A DNA stretch of 64,000 nt from Actinoplanes sp. M2I2 (GCF_023544445.1 NZ_JALPVJ010000008.1:401512-465511), one strand, 5' to 3'. Positions 42,026 to 51,096 are shown, counted from the stretch's first letter. Notes: generated by a model not told the origin, from the letters alone. Numbers and translations: made by a program.

Positions 42026-44014
42026 ATGTTTTTGGAACTCCGACGGCCCGTCGCCGTGGCCGTCATAGCGTTGAGTGCCGTGGCGGCCGTCCCCGCCGGC
42101 GCTGCCCAGGCCGCCCCCGCCGCCGCTCCCTCGGTCACCCGGGCCGCGCTCGCCCCCGCGCTCGTCGCCGGTCGCGGCGCCACGGTGCCCTTCCTCGAAC
42201 AGGAAGCCGAGCGGGCCCGGACCAACGGCACGGTCATCGGGCCCGACCGCACCGCCTACACGCTGCCCGCCGAGGCGTCCGGCCGGTCCGCCGTCCGCCT
42301 CACCCCCGGTCAGTACGTCGAGTTCACCGTGCCCAGGGCGGCCAACGCGATCACCGTGCGCTACAGCATCCCGGACGCGGCCACCGGCGGCGGCCTGACC
42401 GCCCCGCTGGCCGTCAAGGCCGGCAGCGCCAGCCGGACGATGACGCTGACCTCGCAGTACTCGTGGCTCTACAACCAATATCCGTTCACCAACGACCCGA
42501 ACGCCGACCTGCTGCACCCGGACTGGTGGATCACCGAGTGCGCCTGCGTGCCCGCCGCCACCACGCCCACGCCGGTGATCACCAAGCCGTTCCGGCCGAG
42601 CCACTTCTACGACGAGCAGCGCCTGCTGCTGGGCCGCACGGTCAAGGCGGGCGAGAAGGTCCGCCTCACCGCGTCGTCGGCCGTGCCCTGGACGGTCATC
42701 GACCTGCTCGACTCCGAACTGGTCGGCCTGCCCCACGTGAACCTGGCCGCCGCCAACGTGCTGGCCTTCGGAGCCGACCCGACCGGCCGGCGCGACTCCG
42801 CCCCCGCGTTCGACAAGGCCGTCGCGTTCGCCCGCAAGACCAACCTCAAGGTGTACGTCCCGCCGGGCACCTTCCAGGTCAACCGGCACATCATCGTCGA
42901 CGACGTGACGATCGAGGGCGCCGGCAACTGGTACACGATCATCCGGGGCCGCGAGGTCGCGCTCAGTGAGCCCGCGCCCGACGGCTCGGTGCACACCGGC
43001 GTCGGCTTCTACGGCAAGGACGCCAAGGACGGCGGCAGCCGCAACGTGCACCTCTCCGGCTTCACCATCCAGGGCGACGTCCGCGAGCGCATCGACACCG
43101 ACCAGGTCAACGGCGTCGGCGGCGCGATGAGCGACTCCACGATCAAGGGCCTGTACATCCGGCACACCAAGGTCGGTCTCTGGTTCGACGGCCCGATGGC
43201 CAACACCCGGGTCGAGAACAACATCATCGTGGACCAGATCGCCGACGCCCTGAACTTCCACACCGGCGTCACCGGCTCGTCGGCGCGCAACAACTTCGTC
43301 CGCAACAGCGGCGACGACGGCCTGGCCATGTGGGCCGAGAAGACGACGAACGCCGGCAACACCTTCGACCGCAACACCGTGCAGACGCCGGTGCTGGCCA
43401 ACGGCATCGCCATCTACGGCGGCCGGGACACCACGGTGTCGAACAACCTGATCGCCGACCCGATCCGCGAGGGCAGTGCGATCCACGCCGGCGCCCGGTT
43501 CGGGGCCGAGCCGTTCACCGGCACGCTGAAGATCACCGGCAACACCACGGTGCGCGCCGGCACGTACGAGCTGAACTGGAACATCGGCCTGGGCGCGATC
43601 TGGATCTTCGCGCTCGACCGCAGTATCGAGGCCGACATCCAGGTCACCGACGACCACTACCTGGACAGCACCTACAACGCGATCATGATGGTCTCGGACT
43701 GGCCGGTGAAGGACCTCTACTCGATCCCGAACGTCCACTTCAAAGACCTGAAAATCGACGGTACGGGTACGAGCGTGCTGAGCGCTCGGGTGGCCGGCGG
43801 CGCGACCTTCGAGAACGTCGACGCCCGCAACGTCGGCGCGGTCGGCGTCAACAACTGCGGCAGCTTCGGCTTCACCCCGGCCGGCTCCGAATTCACCGTG
43901 ACCGACCGTGGCGGCAACGACGGCGGCTGGCTCGCGCCGTGGCTGCTGCCCAACACCATCACCTGCGACGACCGGCCCCCGGTGGTCGCGCCTCCGGCCC
44001 CCGCTCCCTGGTAG
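42026..44014 (+). CDS. Secreted beta-helix glycoside hydrolase (GH87 mycodextranase/alpha-1,3-glucanase-like)
   Basis: This 662-aa protein has a Sec signal (to about residue 30), an N-terminal carbohydrate-binding-like jelly roll (TVPFLEQEAERARTNGTVIGPDRTAYTLPAEASGRSAVRLTPGQYVEFTVPRAANAITVRYSIPDA, about 50-230) and a right-handed beta-helix (from VLAFGADPTGRRDSAPAFDKAVAFARKTNLKVYVPPGTFQVNRHIIVDDVTIEGAG, about 245-640) with repeated NxIxxxxAD turns and DDGLAMW acidic residues. This architecture is known from actinobacterial proteins related to alpha-1,3-glucanase/mycodextranase; exact activity is not certain. GAAGAG precedes the ATG. A terminator follows. Confidence 0.75.
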   Translation: MFLELRRPVAVAVIALSAVAAVPAGAAQAAPAAAPSVTRAALAPALVAGRGATVPFLEQEAERARTNGTVIGPDRTAYTLPAEASGRSAVRLTPGQYVEFTVPRAANAITVRYSIPDAATGGGLTAPLAVKAGSASRTMTLTSQYSWLYNQYPFTNDPNADLLHPDWWITECACVPAATTPTPVITKPFRPSHFYDEQRLLLGRTVKAGEKVRLTASSAVPWTVIDLLDSELVGLPHVNLAAANVLAFGADPTGRRDSAPAFDKAVAFARKTNLKVYVPPGTFQVNRHIIVDDVTIEGAGNWYTIIRGREVALSEPAPDGSVHTGVGFYGKDAKDGGSRNVHLSGFTIQGDVRERIDTDQVNGVGGAMSDSTIKGLYIRHTKVGLWFDGPMANTRVENNIIVDQIADALNFHTGVTGSSARNNFVRNSGDDGLAMWAEKTTNAGNTFDRNTVQTPVLANGIAIYGGRDTTVSNNLIADPIREGSAIHAGARFGAEPFTGTLKITGNTTVRAGTYELNWNIGLGAIWIFALDRSIEADIQVTDDHYLDSTYNAIMMVSDWPVKDLYSIPNVHFKDLKIDGTGTSVLSARVAGGATFENVDARNVGAVGVNNCGSFGFTPAGSEFTVTDRGGNDGGWLAPWLLPNTITCDDRPPVVAPPAPAPW

Positions 44015-44021
44015 CCGATGC

Positions 44022-44056
44022 GGCCGTCCCGTCCGAACGATTCGGGCGGGACGGCC
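44022..44056 (+). terminator. Terminator hairpin after the glycosidase gene
   Basis: GGCCGTCCCGTCC (44022-44034) pairs with GGGCGGGACGGCC (44044-44056), 13 bp with one wobble and a 9-base loop, 8 bp after the stop. Confidence 0.8.
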
Positions 44057-44105
44057 TGGTCTTGGTAGCCTTTTCCGCTGGGAGTCGTCAGTCGGGAGAG
44101 TTACG

Positions 44106-44993
44106 TTGAGTCACACGCTGTTGGTCACCGGTGGTGCCGGTTTCGTCGGTTCCGCACTGATCAAGACCCTGCTCACCGACTATCCGGCGGCGGCGGTCGT
44201 GTCGCTCGACAACTACTTCACGGGCGTCCCGGAAAACCACGTCAACGACCCCCGCGTCACCTACCTCGACGGCTCCACCGCCGACCTGGCCAAGATCTGG
44301 GCCGATCGCGGCCTGCCCAGCCCCGAGATCGTCTTCCACCTCGGCGAGTACTCCCGGATCGTCACCTCGTTCGAGGACCACGACCTGACCTGGGACTACA
44401 ACCTCCTCGGGACCAAAGAGGTGGTCAAGTTCGCCTCGGCCGCCGGCGCCAAGCTGATCTACGCCGGTTCGAGCTCGAAGTTCGGCAACGACGGCCAGGA
44501 CGAGCACCTGAACCCGTACGCGTGGACCAAGGCCAAGAACATCGAGTACATCAGGAACTACGCCAGCTGGTACGGCCTCGACTACGCCATCACGTACTTC
44601 TACAACGTCTACGGCCCCGGCCAGATCACCAACGGCAAGTACGCGACGGTGATCGGCATCTTCGAGGACAAGTACCTGCGCGGCGAGCCCCTGCCGGTCG
44701 TCTCCCCCGGCACCCAGACCCGCGACTTCACCCACATCGACGACATCGTGCGCGGCATCGTCCTGGTCGCCCAGAAGGGCAGCGGCGACGGCTACCTGCT
44801 CGGCGCCGGCCACGAGTGGCCCCTGATCGAGGTCGCCCAGATGTTCGGCGTCCCCTACGAGCTGATCCCCGCCCTCCGCGGCGAACGCATCCGAGGCCAG
44901 GCCGACATCACCAAGGCCGCCGAGCTGGGCTGGCGCCCCGAACGCAGCCTGGACGAATACATCGCCGCCTTCGTGGCCGCCAACCCGCGCTGA
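44106..44993 (+). CDS. NAD-dependent sugar epimerase/dehydratase (extended SDR)
   Basis: This 295-aa protein has the Rossmann motif TGGAGFVGSALI, VVSLDNYFTG (NAD ribose-binding Asp), the active-site Ser region IYAGSSSKFG and the catalytic pair in YAWTK, FYNVYGPGQ, and DFTHIDDIVRGIVL. It belongs with UDP-glucose 4-epimerase-like enzymes acting on nucleotide sugars. The start is a TTG at 44106 with GGGAGAG five bases upstream and the Rossmann motif directly after it. It stands alone between two terminators. Confidence 0.88.
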   Translation: MSHTLLVTGGAGFVGSALIKTLLTDYPAAAVVSLDNYFTGVPENHVNDPRVTYLDGSTADLAKIWADRGLPSPEIVFHLGEYSRIVTSFEDHDLTWDYNLLGTKEVVKFASAAGAKLIYAGSSSKFGNDGQDEHLNPYAWTKAKNIEYIRNYASWYGLDYAITYFYNVYGPGQITNGKYATVIGIFEDKYLRGEPLPVVSPGTQTRDFTHIDDIVRGIVLVAQKGSGDGYLLGAGHEWPLIEVAQMFGVPYELIPALRGERIRGQADITKAAELGWRPERSLDEYIAAFVAANPR

Positions 44994-45033
44994 GAGCTAT
45001 ACGCCGCTCGCGCTGCCGGCCAGCCCTGGTCCG

Positions 45034-45065
45034 GCTGTCCCTCCGCGCAAGCGCGGCGGGACAGC
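45034..45065 (+). terminator. Terminator hairpin after the epimerase gene
   Basis: GCTGTCCC-CCGCGC (45034-45048) pairs with GCGCGG-GGGACAGC (45051-45065) with one mismatch and a two-base apex, 40 bp past the stop. Confidence 0.7.
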
Positions 45066-45190
45066 TGCTGTTCCCCGCCTTCCTGTCGGCTTGGCAAGTC
45101 GGTCGGCAGGCTCGCTCGGTGTGCTAGTGCAGTAGCGCCTGATAACTACAGTCACCCATCGATGGCAATCATCGCTTGGTGGGGAGACAC

Positions 45191-45757
45191 ATGGCGCCGC
45201 CCAAATCGCGAGGAAGCGGCGGAGGCGGTGATGACGGTCCGCCGCCCGCGCCACGTCCCAAGCCCGGCGGCGAGGGCGACGACAGCGTGGCGGCTCAGCA
45301 GGAGATGGCGTCGGCGCGGCTCCGAGCGGGGCGGGCCGGCGAAGCGTCCGGGAACATCGGCCGTGACCGACACACCAACGGTGACGTCGCGCTCAGCGCG
45401 GTCCGGCCAGACGTCGTAAGCCCACGCGGCTTTGTCGACAATGTCGTCAGCGAACCACGGTCGGTGGCGGGAAAATCAGCCCAGGACATCGCCGACCAAT
45501 TCACCGCTGCCGGTCACGTGGCTCATGTCGAGCAGAGCACCAAGAGGGGAACTTCGCTGCGGGCGCAGCAGGTACGTATCGAAGGGCATCCCGAGGTCAC
45601 GAACATTCAAGTTCACCCCGGCGGCGGTCGGCACACGCCGGAAGGGTCGCCGTATTGGAAGATCTCCACGAGTACCCAGGGAAAGATCTGGGTCGTACCG
45701 AGGGATTTCCGGGGCGCTGACGAACTGGGCGGGAAAGTGGTGCGCTATGACGAATAG
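45191..45757 (+). CDS. Possible polymorphic-toxin C-terminal domain protein
   Basis: This 188-aa protein has a disordered Gly/Pro/Arg-rich N-terminal half (about 1-85) and a compact C-terminal domain (GKSAQDIADQFTAAGHVAHVEQSTKRGTSLRAQQVRIEGHPEVTNIQVHPGGGRHTPEGSPYWKISTSTQGKIWVV). The second part, with IQVHPGGGRH and YWKISTSTQGK, looks like toxin domains found at the C-termini of larger secreted proteins; I cannot name the family with certainty. GGGGAGA precedes the ATG. The following gene overlaps by 11 bp, as toxin/immunity pairs often do. Confidence 0.55.
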   Translation: MAPPKSRGSGGGGDDGPPPAPRPKPGGEGDDSVAAQQEMASARLRAGRAGEASGNIGRDRHTNGDVALSAVRPDVVSPRGFVDNVVSEPRSVAGKSAQDIADQFTAAGHVAHVEQSTKRGTSLRAQQVRIEGHPEVTNIQVHPGGGRHTPEGSPYWKISTSTQGKIWVVPRDFRGADELGGKVVRYDE

Positions 45758-46460
45758 CCTGATCAAAGTCGACCGGGTCCGCTCGGTGGACGAGGCCGTC
45801 GAGCTCGAGGGGTGGGGCGCCGACCTGCTGGGGGTCGACCTGACGCCCGATCCGCGCTTCGACGACGGTCGGGAGATCTCCGTCGAGCAGGCCGTGGCGA
45901 TCGACACCAGGCTCGCGCGGGCTTCGGTGGTGCCGGTACTGGATCTGGCCGGCGACCCGATCCGGGTTCTGCGGATCGCGGAGGCTGTGCACGCTCGGAT
46001 GGTGCAGCCCGTGCGGCGCATGATTCCCCCGGCCGACATCCGGGCCAGGCTCAGCGACGCCGGTATCGGCATCGTCTACGGCAGCATCGAGATCGCCCAC
46101 GACGACGACCCTTCGTGGGTGCTCAGCGACTATCTCGATGCCCCGGATCTGCAGGCGTCCTTCTTCCAGGCCGACGTGCTGCCGGAGTATCGCGACTCCT
46201 GGGCGTTCCTGCGCGACCGCGCCCCCGAGTACGAAGAGGAATTCCAGATCGCCGACCTGAACGAGCTGGCCGGCCGTCACCCGACGATCGTGGGACTGGA
46301 TTACACACCGGGCAACGTTCGCGAAATCATCGACGCCCTTCCCCTCGTACGGGGCCTCGTCCTCACCCTGGCCGAGCGCGCGAACCGCAGCGACGTGCGT
46401 TTCCACTCCTACGCCGAGACGCTGGGGGTGCTGCGGGCGATGAAAGGTCAGGCGAGATGA
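45747..46460 (+). CDS. TIM-barrel protein resembling phosphoribosylanthranilate isomerase; possible immunity gene
   Basis: This 237-aa protein begins LIKVDRVRSVDEAVELEGWGADLLGVDLTPDPRFDDGREISVEQAVAI, which follows the pattern of the N-terminus of PRAI-like barrels (K-x-x-G-x-x...A...GAD-x-x-G). The later part has GLDYTPGNVREIIDALPLVRGLVLTLA. The anthranilate-pathway active-site Cys is absent, so tryptophan synthesis is unlikely. Overlap with the toxin-like gene upstream suggests a paired role, but immunity is only an inference. Confidence 0.5.
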   Translation: MTNSLIKVDRVRSVDEAVELEGWGADLLGVDLTPDPRFDDGREISVEQAVAIDTRLARASVVPVLDLAGDPIRVLRIAEAVHARMVQPVRRMIPPADIRARLSDAGIGIVYGSIEIAHDDDPSWVLSDYLDAPDLQASFFQADVLPEYRDSWAFLRDRAPEYEEEFQIADLNELAGRHPTIVGLDYTPGNVREIIDALPLVRGLVLTLAERANRSDVRFHSYAETLGVLRAMKGQAR

Positions 46461-46594
46461 CGGAGGGATACGCGGCCGACCTCCAGCAGATCCGCGCTCA
46501 TGCGGCGAAACTCGAGGCTTTGCGCCGGCGGACGGGAAGCATTCGAGCCGCAAATGCGGCGGCGGAGCGCATCCGTCGAGCCGGGCGCCTCTAG
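46457..46594 (+). CDS. Truncated type VII secretion substrate-like (EspC/WXG-type) N-terminus
   Basis: The 45-aa ORF reads MTEGYAADLQQIRAHAAKLEALRRRTGSIRAANAAAERIRRAGRL. The pattern of a short Glu/Tyr-containing start, then D-x-x-x-I-x-x-H-A-x-x-L helix, is that of EspC-like substrates of ESX/type VII systems, which normally run to about 100 aa. Here it stops early. Its ATG overlaps the previous stop (ATGA). It may be a degraded leftover that once guided the toxin to export. Confidence 0.45.
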   Translation: MTEGYAADLQQIRAHAAKLEALRRRTGSIRAANAAAERIRRAGRL

Positions 46595-46706
46595 GTTTTG
46601 GCCATGGCGGGACACCGTGCCCGCCGACGGGTCGAGTTTGCGGGCGACCTCAGCCTCGGCGGCATCGTGCCACTCGTACGGGAACCGCGCTCAGATGGAG
46701 CCGGCG

Positions 46707-46910
46707 CTAGCTCGCGCCGACGCCTCGCAGGCGCAGGTCGCCGGTTGCGACGCGGCGGGCTTGGGCCTGGTCGCGCAGCAGGGGCACGACCCAGAGGGCG
46801 ACCAGGGCCACGGCCAGCACCGCGGCCGCGACGTCGGCCGTGCCGCGCCAGAAGAGGCCGGCCAGCCATGGGGTGAGGACGATCGTCCGGAGCAGTATCG
46901 CGAGTCCCAT
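46707..46910 (-). CDS. Small two-span membrane protein
   Basis: This 67-aa frame has two hydrophobic segments (LAILLRTIVLTPWLAGLFW and AAAVLAVALVALWVVPLL) and a basic C-terminal tail. No clear ribosome site precedes the ATG at 46910. It lies in the gap between the type VII-like ORF and the histidine kinase gene; the rest of that gap (46595-46706, 46911-46965) shows nothing I can support. Confidence 0.4.
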   Translation of the reverse strand: MGLAILLRTIVLTPWLAGLFWRGTADVAAAVLAVALVALWVVPLLRDQAQARRVATGDLRLRGVGAS

Positions 46911-46965
46911 GGATGCCGGGTGCCCGGTCGTCTGACCCGATCGGGCCCGCGGTGGCCCCGCGGGG

Positions 46966-47616
46966 TCAGCCGCGGCAGCGGGGGAGTTTCACCTCCATCA
47001 GCAGGCCGGCCGGCGTGATCGGGAGCGCGCGCAGGGTGCCGCCCTGCGCCCTCGTCAGCTGGCGCACCACCCACAGGCCCAGGCCGCGGTCGTCCGGCGG
47101 GGGGCTCTGCCGGCTCATGGCCGTCATCAAGTCGGGGTTGGGACCGCCCTCGTCGGCCACGGTGAGCCGCAGCCGGCGGCCGTGCAGGCGGGCGGCGAGC
47201 CGGATCGGGCCGGGGGAGTAGCGCACCGCGTTGCCGACCAGGTTGATCAGGATCTGCCGGGTGTGCTGGGGATGCACCCGCCAGCGCATCGCGGCCGGGC
47301 TGGCCCGCACGCTCAGGCGGCCGGCCGGCGCGGTGGCTGCCACGACCGGCAGCACCTCGTCGAGCGGCGCCGGCTCGGGCGGTCGGGTGTTCATGCCCTG
47401 CGCGACCGCGGCGGCCTGCCGGAGGACCTCCTCGGCGTGCGCCACATGCTCGGCGGCCAGCTGGGACATCGCCGCCCGGCGCTCCGGGGAGGACTGGTGC
47501 TCGATGGCCTTCAACAGGGCCGACAGCGTGGCCATCGGCGGCCGCAACTCGTGGCAGACGCTGCGGAGGGCCAGTAGCGCGGCGTCGGGCTCGGCGGGGC
47601 GCGGCCTCACGCGCAT
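46966..47616 (-). CDS. Cytoplasmic histidine kinase without a sensor domain
   Basis: This 216-aa protein has the H-box VCHELRPPMATLSALLKAIE (about residues 24-43), N-box QILINLVGNAVRYSPGPI, and G-boxes VADEGGPNPDL and RGLGLWVVRQLTRAQGG. The F-box is poorly defined. It has no membrane segment or PAS/GAF domain, so its input comes from elsewhere. The ATG at 47616 is 30 bp from the divergent start of a response regulator gene, its likely partner. Confidence 0.85.
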   Translation of the reverse strand: MRVRPRPAEPDAALLALRSVCHELRPPMATLSALLKAIEHQSSPERRAAMSQLAAEHVAHAEEVLRQAAAVAQGMNTRPPEPAPLDEVLPVVAATAPAGRLSVRASPAAMRWRVHPQHTRQILINLVGNAVRYSPGPIRLAARLHGRRLRLTVADEGGPNPDLMTAMSRQSPPPDDRGLGLWVVRQLTRAQGGTLRALPITPAGLLMEVKLPRCRG

Positions 47617-47646
47617 GAGTCGGCTTCTTCCGGGAATGCGCGCGCC

Positions 47647-48285
47647 ATGCGTGCTGGCATCAGGATCGCCATCGTGGACGACCACCCTCTCTTCGTCCGG
47701 GGACTCGAACTGCTGCTGCCCGAGGTCAGCGGCGGCCGGGCCACCGTGATCGACAGCACCGGCGACGCGGCCTCGGCGGCCGGGATGGTTCGCCGCTGCG
47801 TGCCCGACCTGGTCATGGTCGACCTGCACATGCCGCCACCCGGCGGGGTGCGGGCGATCGCCGCCATCCGGCAGGAGGCTCCCCGCGTACGCGTGCTGGC
47901 CATGTCGGGGGACGAGGACCCGGCGCCCGCGGTGCAGGCGCTGCGGGCCGGGGCCGAGGGTTTCCTGCCCAAGAGCAGCGAGCCGGCCGATCTGCTGCAG
48001 CCTCTGCTGGCCGCGCTGGACGGCTGGGTCGTGCTGCCGTCCGACCTGTTGCATTCGGTGATGGCCCAGTCGCCCGGGCCGCGGCGGATCTCCGTACCAC
48101 TGTCCGAAGAGGAACGTGACCTGCTCCAGCTCATCGCGGCCGGGGCGTCGACCACCGAGATGGCCACCAAGCTGCACGTCTCGGAGCGGACCGTGAAGCG
48201 GCAGACCGCCACCCTGCTGCGCAAACTACGCGTCTCGACCCGGGCCGAGGCAGCCGCGCTGGCGGGCAGCGCCGGATTGCTGTGA
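47647..48285 (+). CDS. NarL/FixJ-family response regulator
   Basis: This 212-aa regulator has a receiver domain (RIAIVDDHPLFVRGLELLL with acidic pocket DD; phospho-acceptor Asp in LVMVDLHMPPPGGV; switch Lys in GFLPKSSE) and a LuxR-type HTH (LSEEERDLLQLIAAGASTTEMATKLHVSERTVKRQTATLLRKLRV). The ATG at 47647 leaves only 30 bp to the divergent kinase gene, so the two promoters must overlap the opposite coding regions or be leaderless. Target genes are unknown. Confidence 0.93.
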   Translation: MRAGIRIAIVDDHPLFVRGLELLLPEVSGGRATVIDSTGDAASAAGMVRRCVPDLVMVDLHMPPPGGVRAIAAIRQEAPRVRVLAMSGDEDPAPAVQALRAGAEGFLPKSSEPADLLQPLLAALDGWVVLPSDLLHSVMAQSPGPRRISVPLSEEERDLLQLIAAGASTTEMATKLHVSERTVKRQTATLLRKLRVSTRAEAAALAGSAGLL

Positions 48286-48328
48286 CCCCAGGTCGACATG
48301 GTCGGCGGGATTCCCGAGGCCTTCCGGA

Positions 48329-49573
48329 TCAAACGGCGAAAGTACGGACGATCAGGAACACATTGAGCGCGATGATCAGAGCGGCGGCCAGCATGGCGAC
48401 GGCCGTCGTCACCGGGTGGTTGGTCTGGTCGCCCATGATGTCGCGGCGCCGGGTCAGCCAGATCAGCGGCACCAGCGCGAACGGCACGCCGAACGACAGC
48501 ACCACCTGCGACCAGACCAGGGCGGCGGTGGGGTCGGCCCCGATCAGCAGGATGACCATCGCCGGGGCCATCGTGACCAGCCGGCGCAGGGTCAGCGGGA
48601 TGGTGCGGCCGATGAAGCCCTGCATCACCACCTGGCCGGCGTAGGTGCCGACGCTCGACGACGCGAACCCTGAGGCCAGCAGGGCGATGGCAAAGGCCAG
48701 GGCAGCGTACCGGTCGAGGGTGACGCCGAGCCCGGCGTGAATGCCTTCCAGGGTGTCGGTGCCGGGGATGCCGCTGCCGAAGAACAGTCGCGCGGCGATC
48801 GTGAGCATCACCAGATTGACCAGTCCGGCCAGGGCCAGCGCGACCAGCGTGTCGACGCGCTGGCAGCGCAGCACCGTGCGCCGCTGTTCCGGGTCGGCGG
48901 CGGCCGGGGCCCGCGACTTCGTCAGCGCGGAGTGCAGGTAGATCACGTGCGGCATGACCGTCGCGCCGAGGATGCCGGTGGCCAGCAGCAGGCTGTCGGT
49001 GCCGGAGAACGTCGGCACGAGCCCGCCCGCGATCCCGGCGACGTCGGTGCCGGCCCGCAGCGCGTCGTAGACGAAGCCCAGCAGGATGACTCCGAGCAGA
49101 CCGCCGATGACGGCCTCGAACCGCCGTACGCCCCGCTTCTGCAGACCGAGCAGCGCGAACGCCACCACACAGGTGATCAGCCCGCCGACCGGCAGCGGGA
49201 TGCCGAAGATGAGATAGAGCGCCAGCGCCCCGCCGATGATCTCGGCCAGGTCGGTCGCCATGGCGACGAGCTCGGCCTGCACCCACAGCACCCGCGAGGT
49301 CCGGCGGGACAGGTGCTCGCGGCAGAGCTCCGGCAGGTCGCGGCCGGTGACCACACCCAGCTTGGCCGAGAGCGACTGGATCAGCATGGCCATCAGGTTC
49401 GCCGCCACGATGACCCAGACCAGCTGATAGCCGAAGGTGGCGCCGCCGGTGAAGTTGGTGGCGAAGTTCCCGGGGTCGGCATAGGCGATGGCGGCCACGA
49501 ACGCCGGCCCGAACCAGGGGGCCACCCGCGCAACCTGTCGACGGATCGGGAGCGCGACGTCGAGAACCACCAT
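48329..49573 (-). CDS. NRAMP-family divalent metal (Mn2+) transporter
   Basis: This 414-aa protein has about eleven membrane segments. The metal site motif AIAYADPGNFATNFTGGA in TM1 (DPGN) and GATVMPHVIYLHSAL in TM6 (MPH) are intact, as needed for proton-coupled Mn2+ import. The ATG at 49573 has AGGA at 7 bases; the frame extends upstream to 49690 with non-homologous sequence. A manganese catalase gene lies about 1.6 kb away, which fits a manganese role. Confidence 0.92.
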   Translation of the reverse strand: MVVLDVALPIRRQVARVAPWFGPAFVAAIAYADPGNFATNFTGGATFGYQLVWVIVAANLMAMLIQSLSAKLGVVTGRDLPELCREHLSRRTSRVLWVQAELVAMATDLAEIIGGALALYLIFGIPLPVGGLITCVVAFALLGLQKRGVRRFEAVIGGLLGVILLGFVYDALRAGTDVAGIAGGLVPTFSGTDSLLLATGILGATVMPHVIYLHSALTKSRAPAAADPEQRRTVLRCQRVDTLVALALAGLVNLVMLTIAARLFFGSGIPGTDTLEGIHAGLGVTLDRYAALAFAIALLASGFASSSVGTYAGQVVMQGFIGRTIPLTLRRLVTMAPAMVILLIGADPTAALVWSQVVLSFGVPFALVPLIWLTRRRDIMGDQTNHPVTTAVAMLAAALIIALNVFLIVRTFAV

Positions 49574-49671
49574 GGCCGGTCCTGTCCCCCGATCGGGTGT
49601 CCCAGGAGTGCCACCGGCAGACCCGTCGGGGCCAAGGTTTATGCCTATGACCCCGGGGGATCCGGCGCGCC

Positions 49672-51096
49672 ATGGACCAACGACGAACACCGGTGCTGGA
49701 CGCCATCGAGCAGTTCCGGCAGGAAGACCGGTACACCTTCGCGCTGCCCGGACACCGCCTAGGGCTCGGCATCGACGACCGCACCGCTGCGGTCCTGTCC
49801 CGCGGCGCCTTCGAGGCGGACGTGATCACGGCGAAGGGCGCCGTGTCCGAGGCCGAAGCTCTGATGGCCGATGCGGTCGGCGCCAGGCAGGCTGTCTTCG
49901 CCACCTGCGGCTCCACCGTCTCGATGCACACCGCGATGCTCACCGTCACCGGGCCGGGCAAGAAGATCCTGGTCGACCGCAACGTCCACAAGTCGGTCGT
50001 GGCCTCGCTGATCCTGGCCGGGGCCCACCCGGTCTGGCTGCGGCCGCGCTGGGACCCGGAGAACCAGATCGCCCACCCGGCGAGCGCCGACGACGTCGCC
50101 GAGGCGCTGCGCCGCGAACCGGACATCTCCGCCGTCCTGATGATCACGCCGACCGAGTACGGCACCGGCGCCGACGTCCGGGGCATCGCCCGACTCGCGC
50201 ACCGGCACGGCGTACCGCTGCTGGTCGACGAGGCCTGGGGCGCGCACTTCCCGTTCCACAACGACCTGCCCACGGCGGCCATTCAGGCGGGGGCCGACCT
50301 CGTGGTGCAGAGCCTGCACAAGGCCGACGGCGGTCTCTGCCAGGCGTCGATGATCCTGGTCGGTGGCGACCTGGTCGATCCGGTCGACCTGCGCCTGCGG
50401 CTCGACCTGCTCACCACCACCAGCCCGTCGGCGCTGCTCTACGGCTCGATCGACGGCTTCCGCCGCCGGATGGTGGCCGAGGGGCACCAACTGCTCGACG
50501 AGGCCCTGCGCCGGGCCAACCACCTGCGCGTACGTCTCGGCAAGGTGCCCGGTCTGGGCGTGCTGGACGAGTCGATCATCGGTCACGACAGCGTCGCCGA
50601 ATGGGACGCCCTCAAGCTGTCGGTGGACGTGTCCCAGCTCGGGCTCACCGGCTATCAGGTCAAGGACTGGATGCAGGAGCGGCACCGGTTGCTCGTCCAG
50701 CTCGGCGACGCCCGGCGAGTGATCTGCTCACTGACCTATTCGGACAACGAGGTCGCGATGGAGCGGCTGGCCGGCGCCTTCGAACAGCTCGCGGCCGAGC
50801 CGCCCCGTCCCGACCGTCCCGCGCCGGCCGTTCCGGAACTGCACGACCTCGACCTCGACCAGGCGATGAACCCCCGCGAGGCCTACTTCGCCGCCACCGA
50901 GCAGGTCGCCGACCCGGCCGGCCGCATCTCGGCCGAGATGATCAGCCCGTACCCGCCCGGGGTGCCGGCCATCCTGCCCGGCGAGCGTTTCAACGAGGCG
51001 GTCGTCGACTATCTGCGGGCCGGGCTGGCCGCGGGCATGACGATCCCGGACAGCGCCGATCCCGATCTGAAGACGTTCCGGGTGGTGCGCGAGTGA
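49672..51096 (+). CDS. Orn/Lys/Arg decarboxylase-family PLP enzyme
   Basis: This 474-aa fold-type I PLP protein has a major domain with KGAVSEAEALMADAVGARQAVFATCGSTVSMHTAML (cofactor phosphate site), ITPTEYGTGADVRGIARLAHRHGVPLLVDEAWGAHFPFH (PLP-binding Asp and Ala-His) and the Schiff-base Lys in VQSLHKADGGLCQAS. The C-terminal domain has FAATEQVADPAGRISAEMISPYPPGVPAILPGE. It resembles the short Gram-positive lysine/arginine decarboxylase group (SpeA-like, YaaO); the amino acid used cannot be read from sequence. GGGGGA precedes the ATG. Confidence 0.9.
   Translation: MDQRRTPVLDAIEQFRQEDRYTFALPGHRLGLGIDDRTAAVLSRGAFEADVITAKGAVSEAEALMADAVGARQAVFATCGSTVSMHTAMLTVTGPGKKILVDRNVHKSVVASLILAGAHPVWLRPRWDPENQIAHPASADDVAEALRREPDISAVLMITPTEYGTGADVRGIARLAHRHGVPLLVDEAWGAHFPFHNDLPTAAIQAGADLVVQSLHKADGGLCQASMILVGGDLVDPVDLRLRLDLLTTTSPSALLYGSIDGFRRRMVAEGHQLLDEALRRANHLRVRLGKVPGLGVLDESIIGHDSVAEWDALKLSVDVSQLGLTGYQVKDWMQERHRLLVQLGDARRVICSLTYSDNEVAMERLAGAFEQLAAEPPRPDRPAPAVPELHDLDLDQAMNPREAYFAATEQVADPAGRISAEMISPYPPGVPAILPGERFNEAVVDYLRAGLAAGMTIPDSADPDLKTFRVVRE

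Noticed and set aside
45747..46460. Tryptophan biosynthesis gene trpF
   Set aside because: The N-terminal pattern is similar but the catalytic Cys and phosphate-site motifs are missing, and there are no trp genes nearby.
47617..48177. Upstream extension of the kinase frame
   Set aside because: It is antisense to the response regulator, and the kinase H-box starts directly after 47616.
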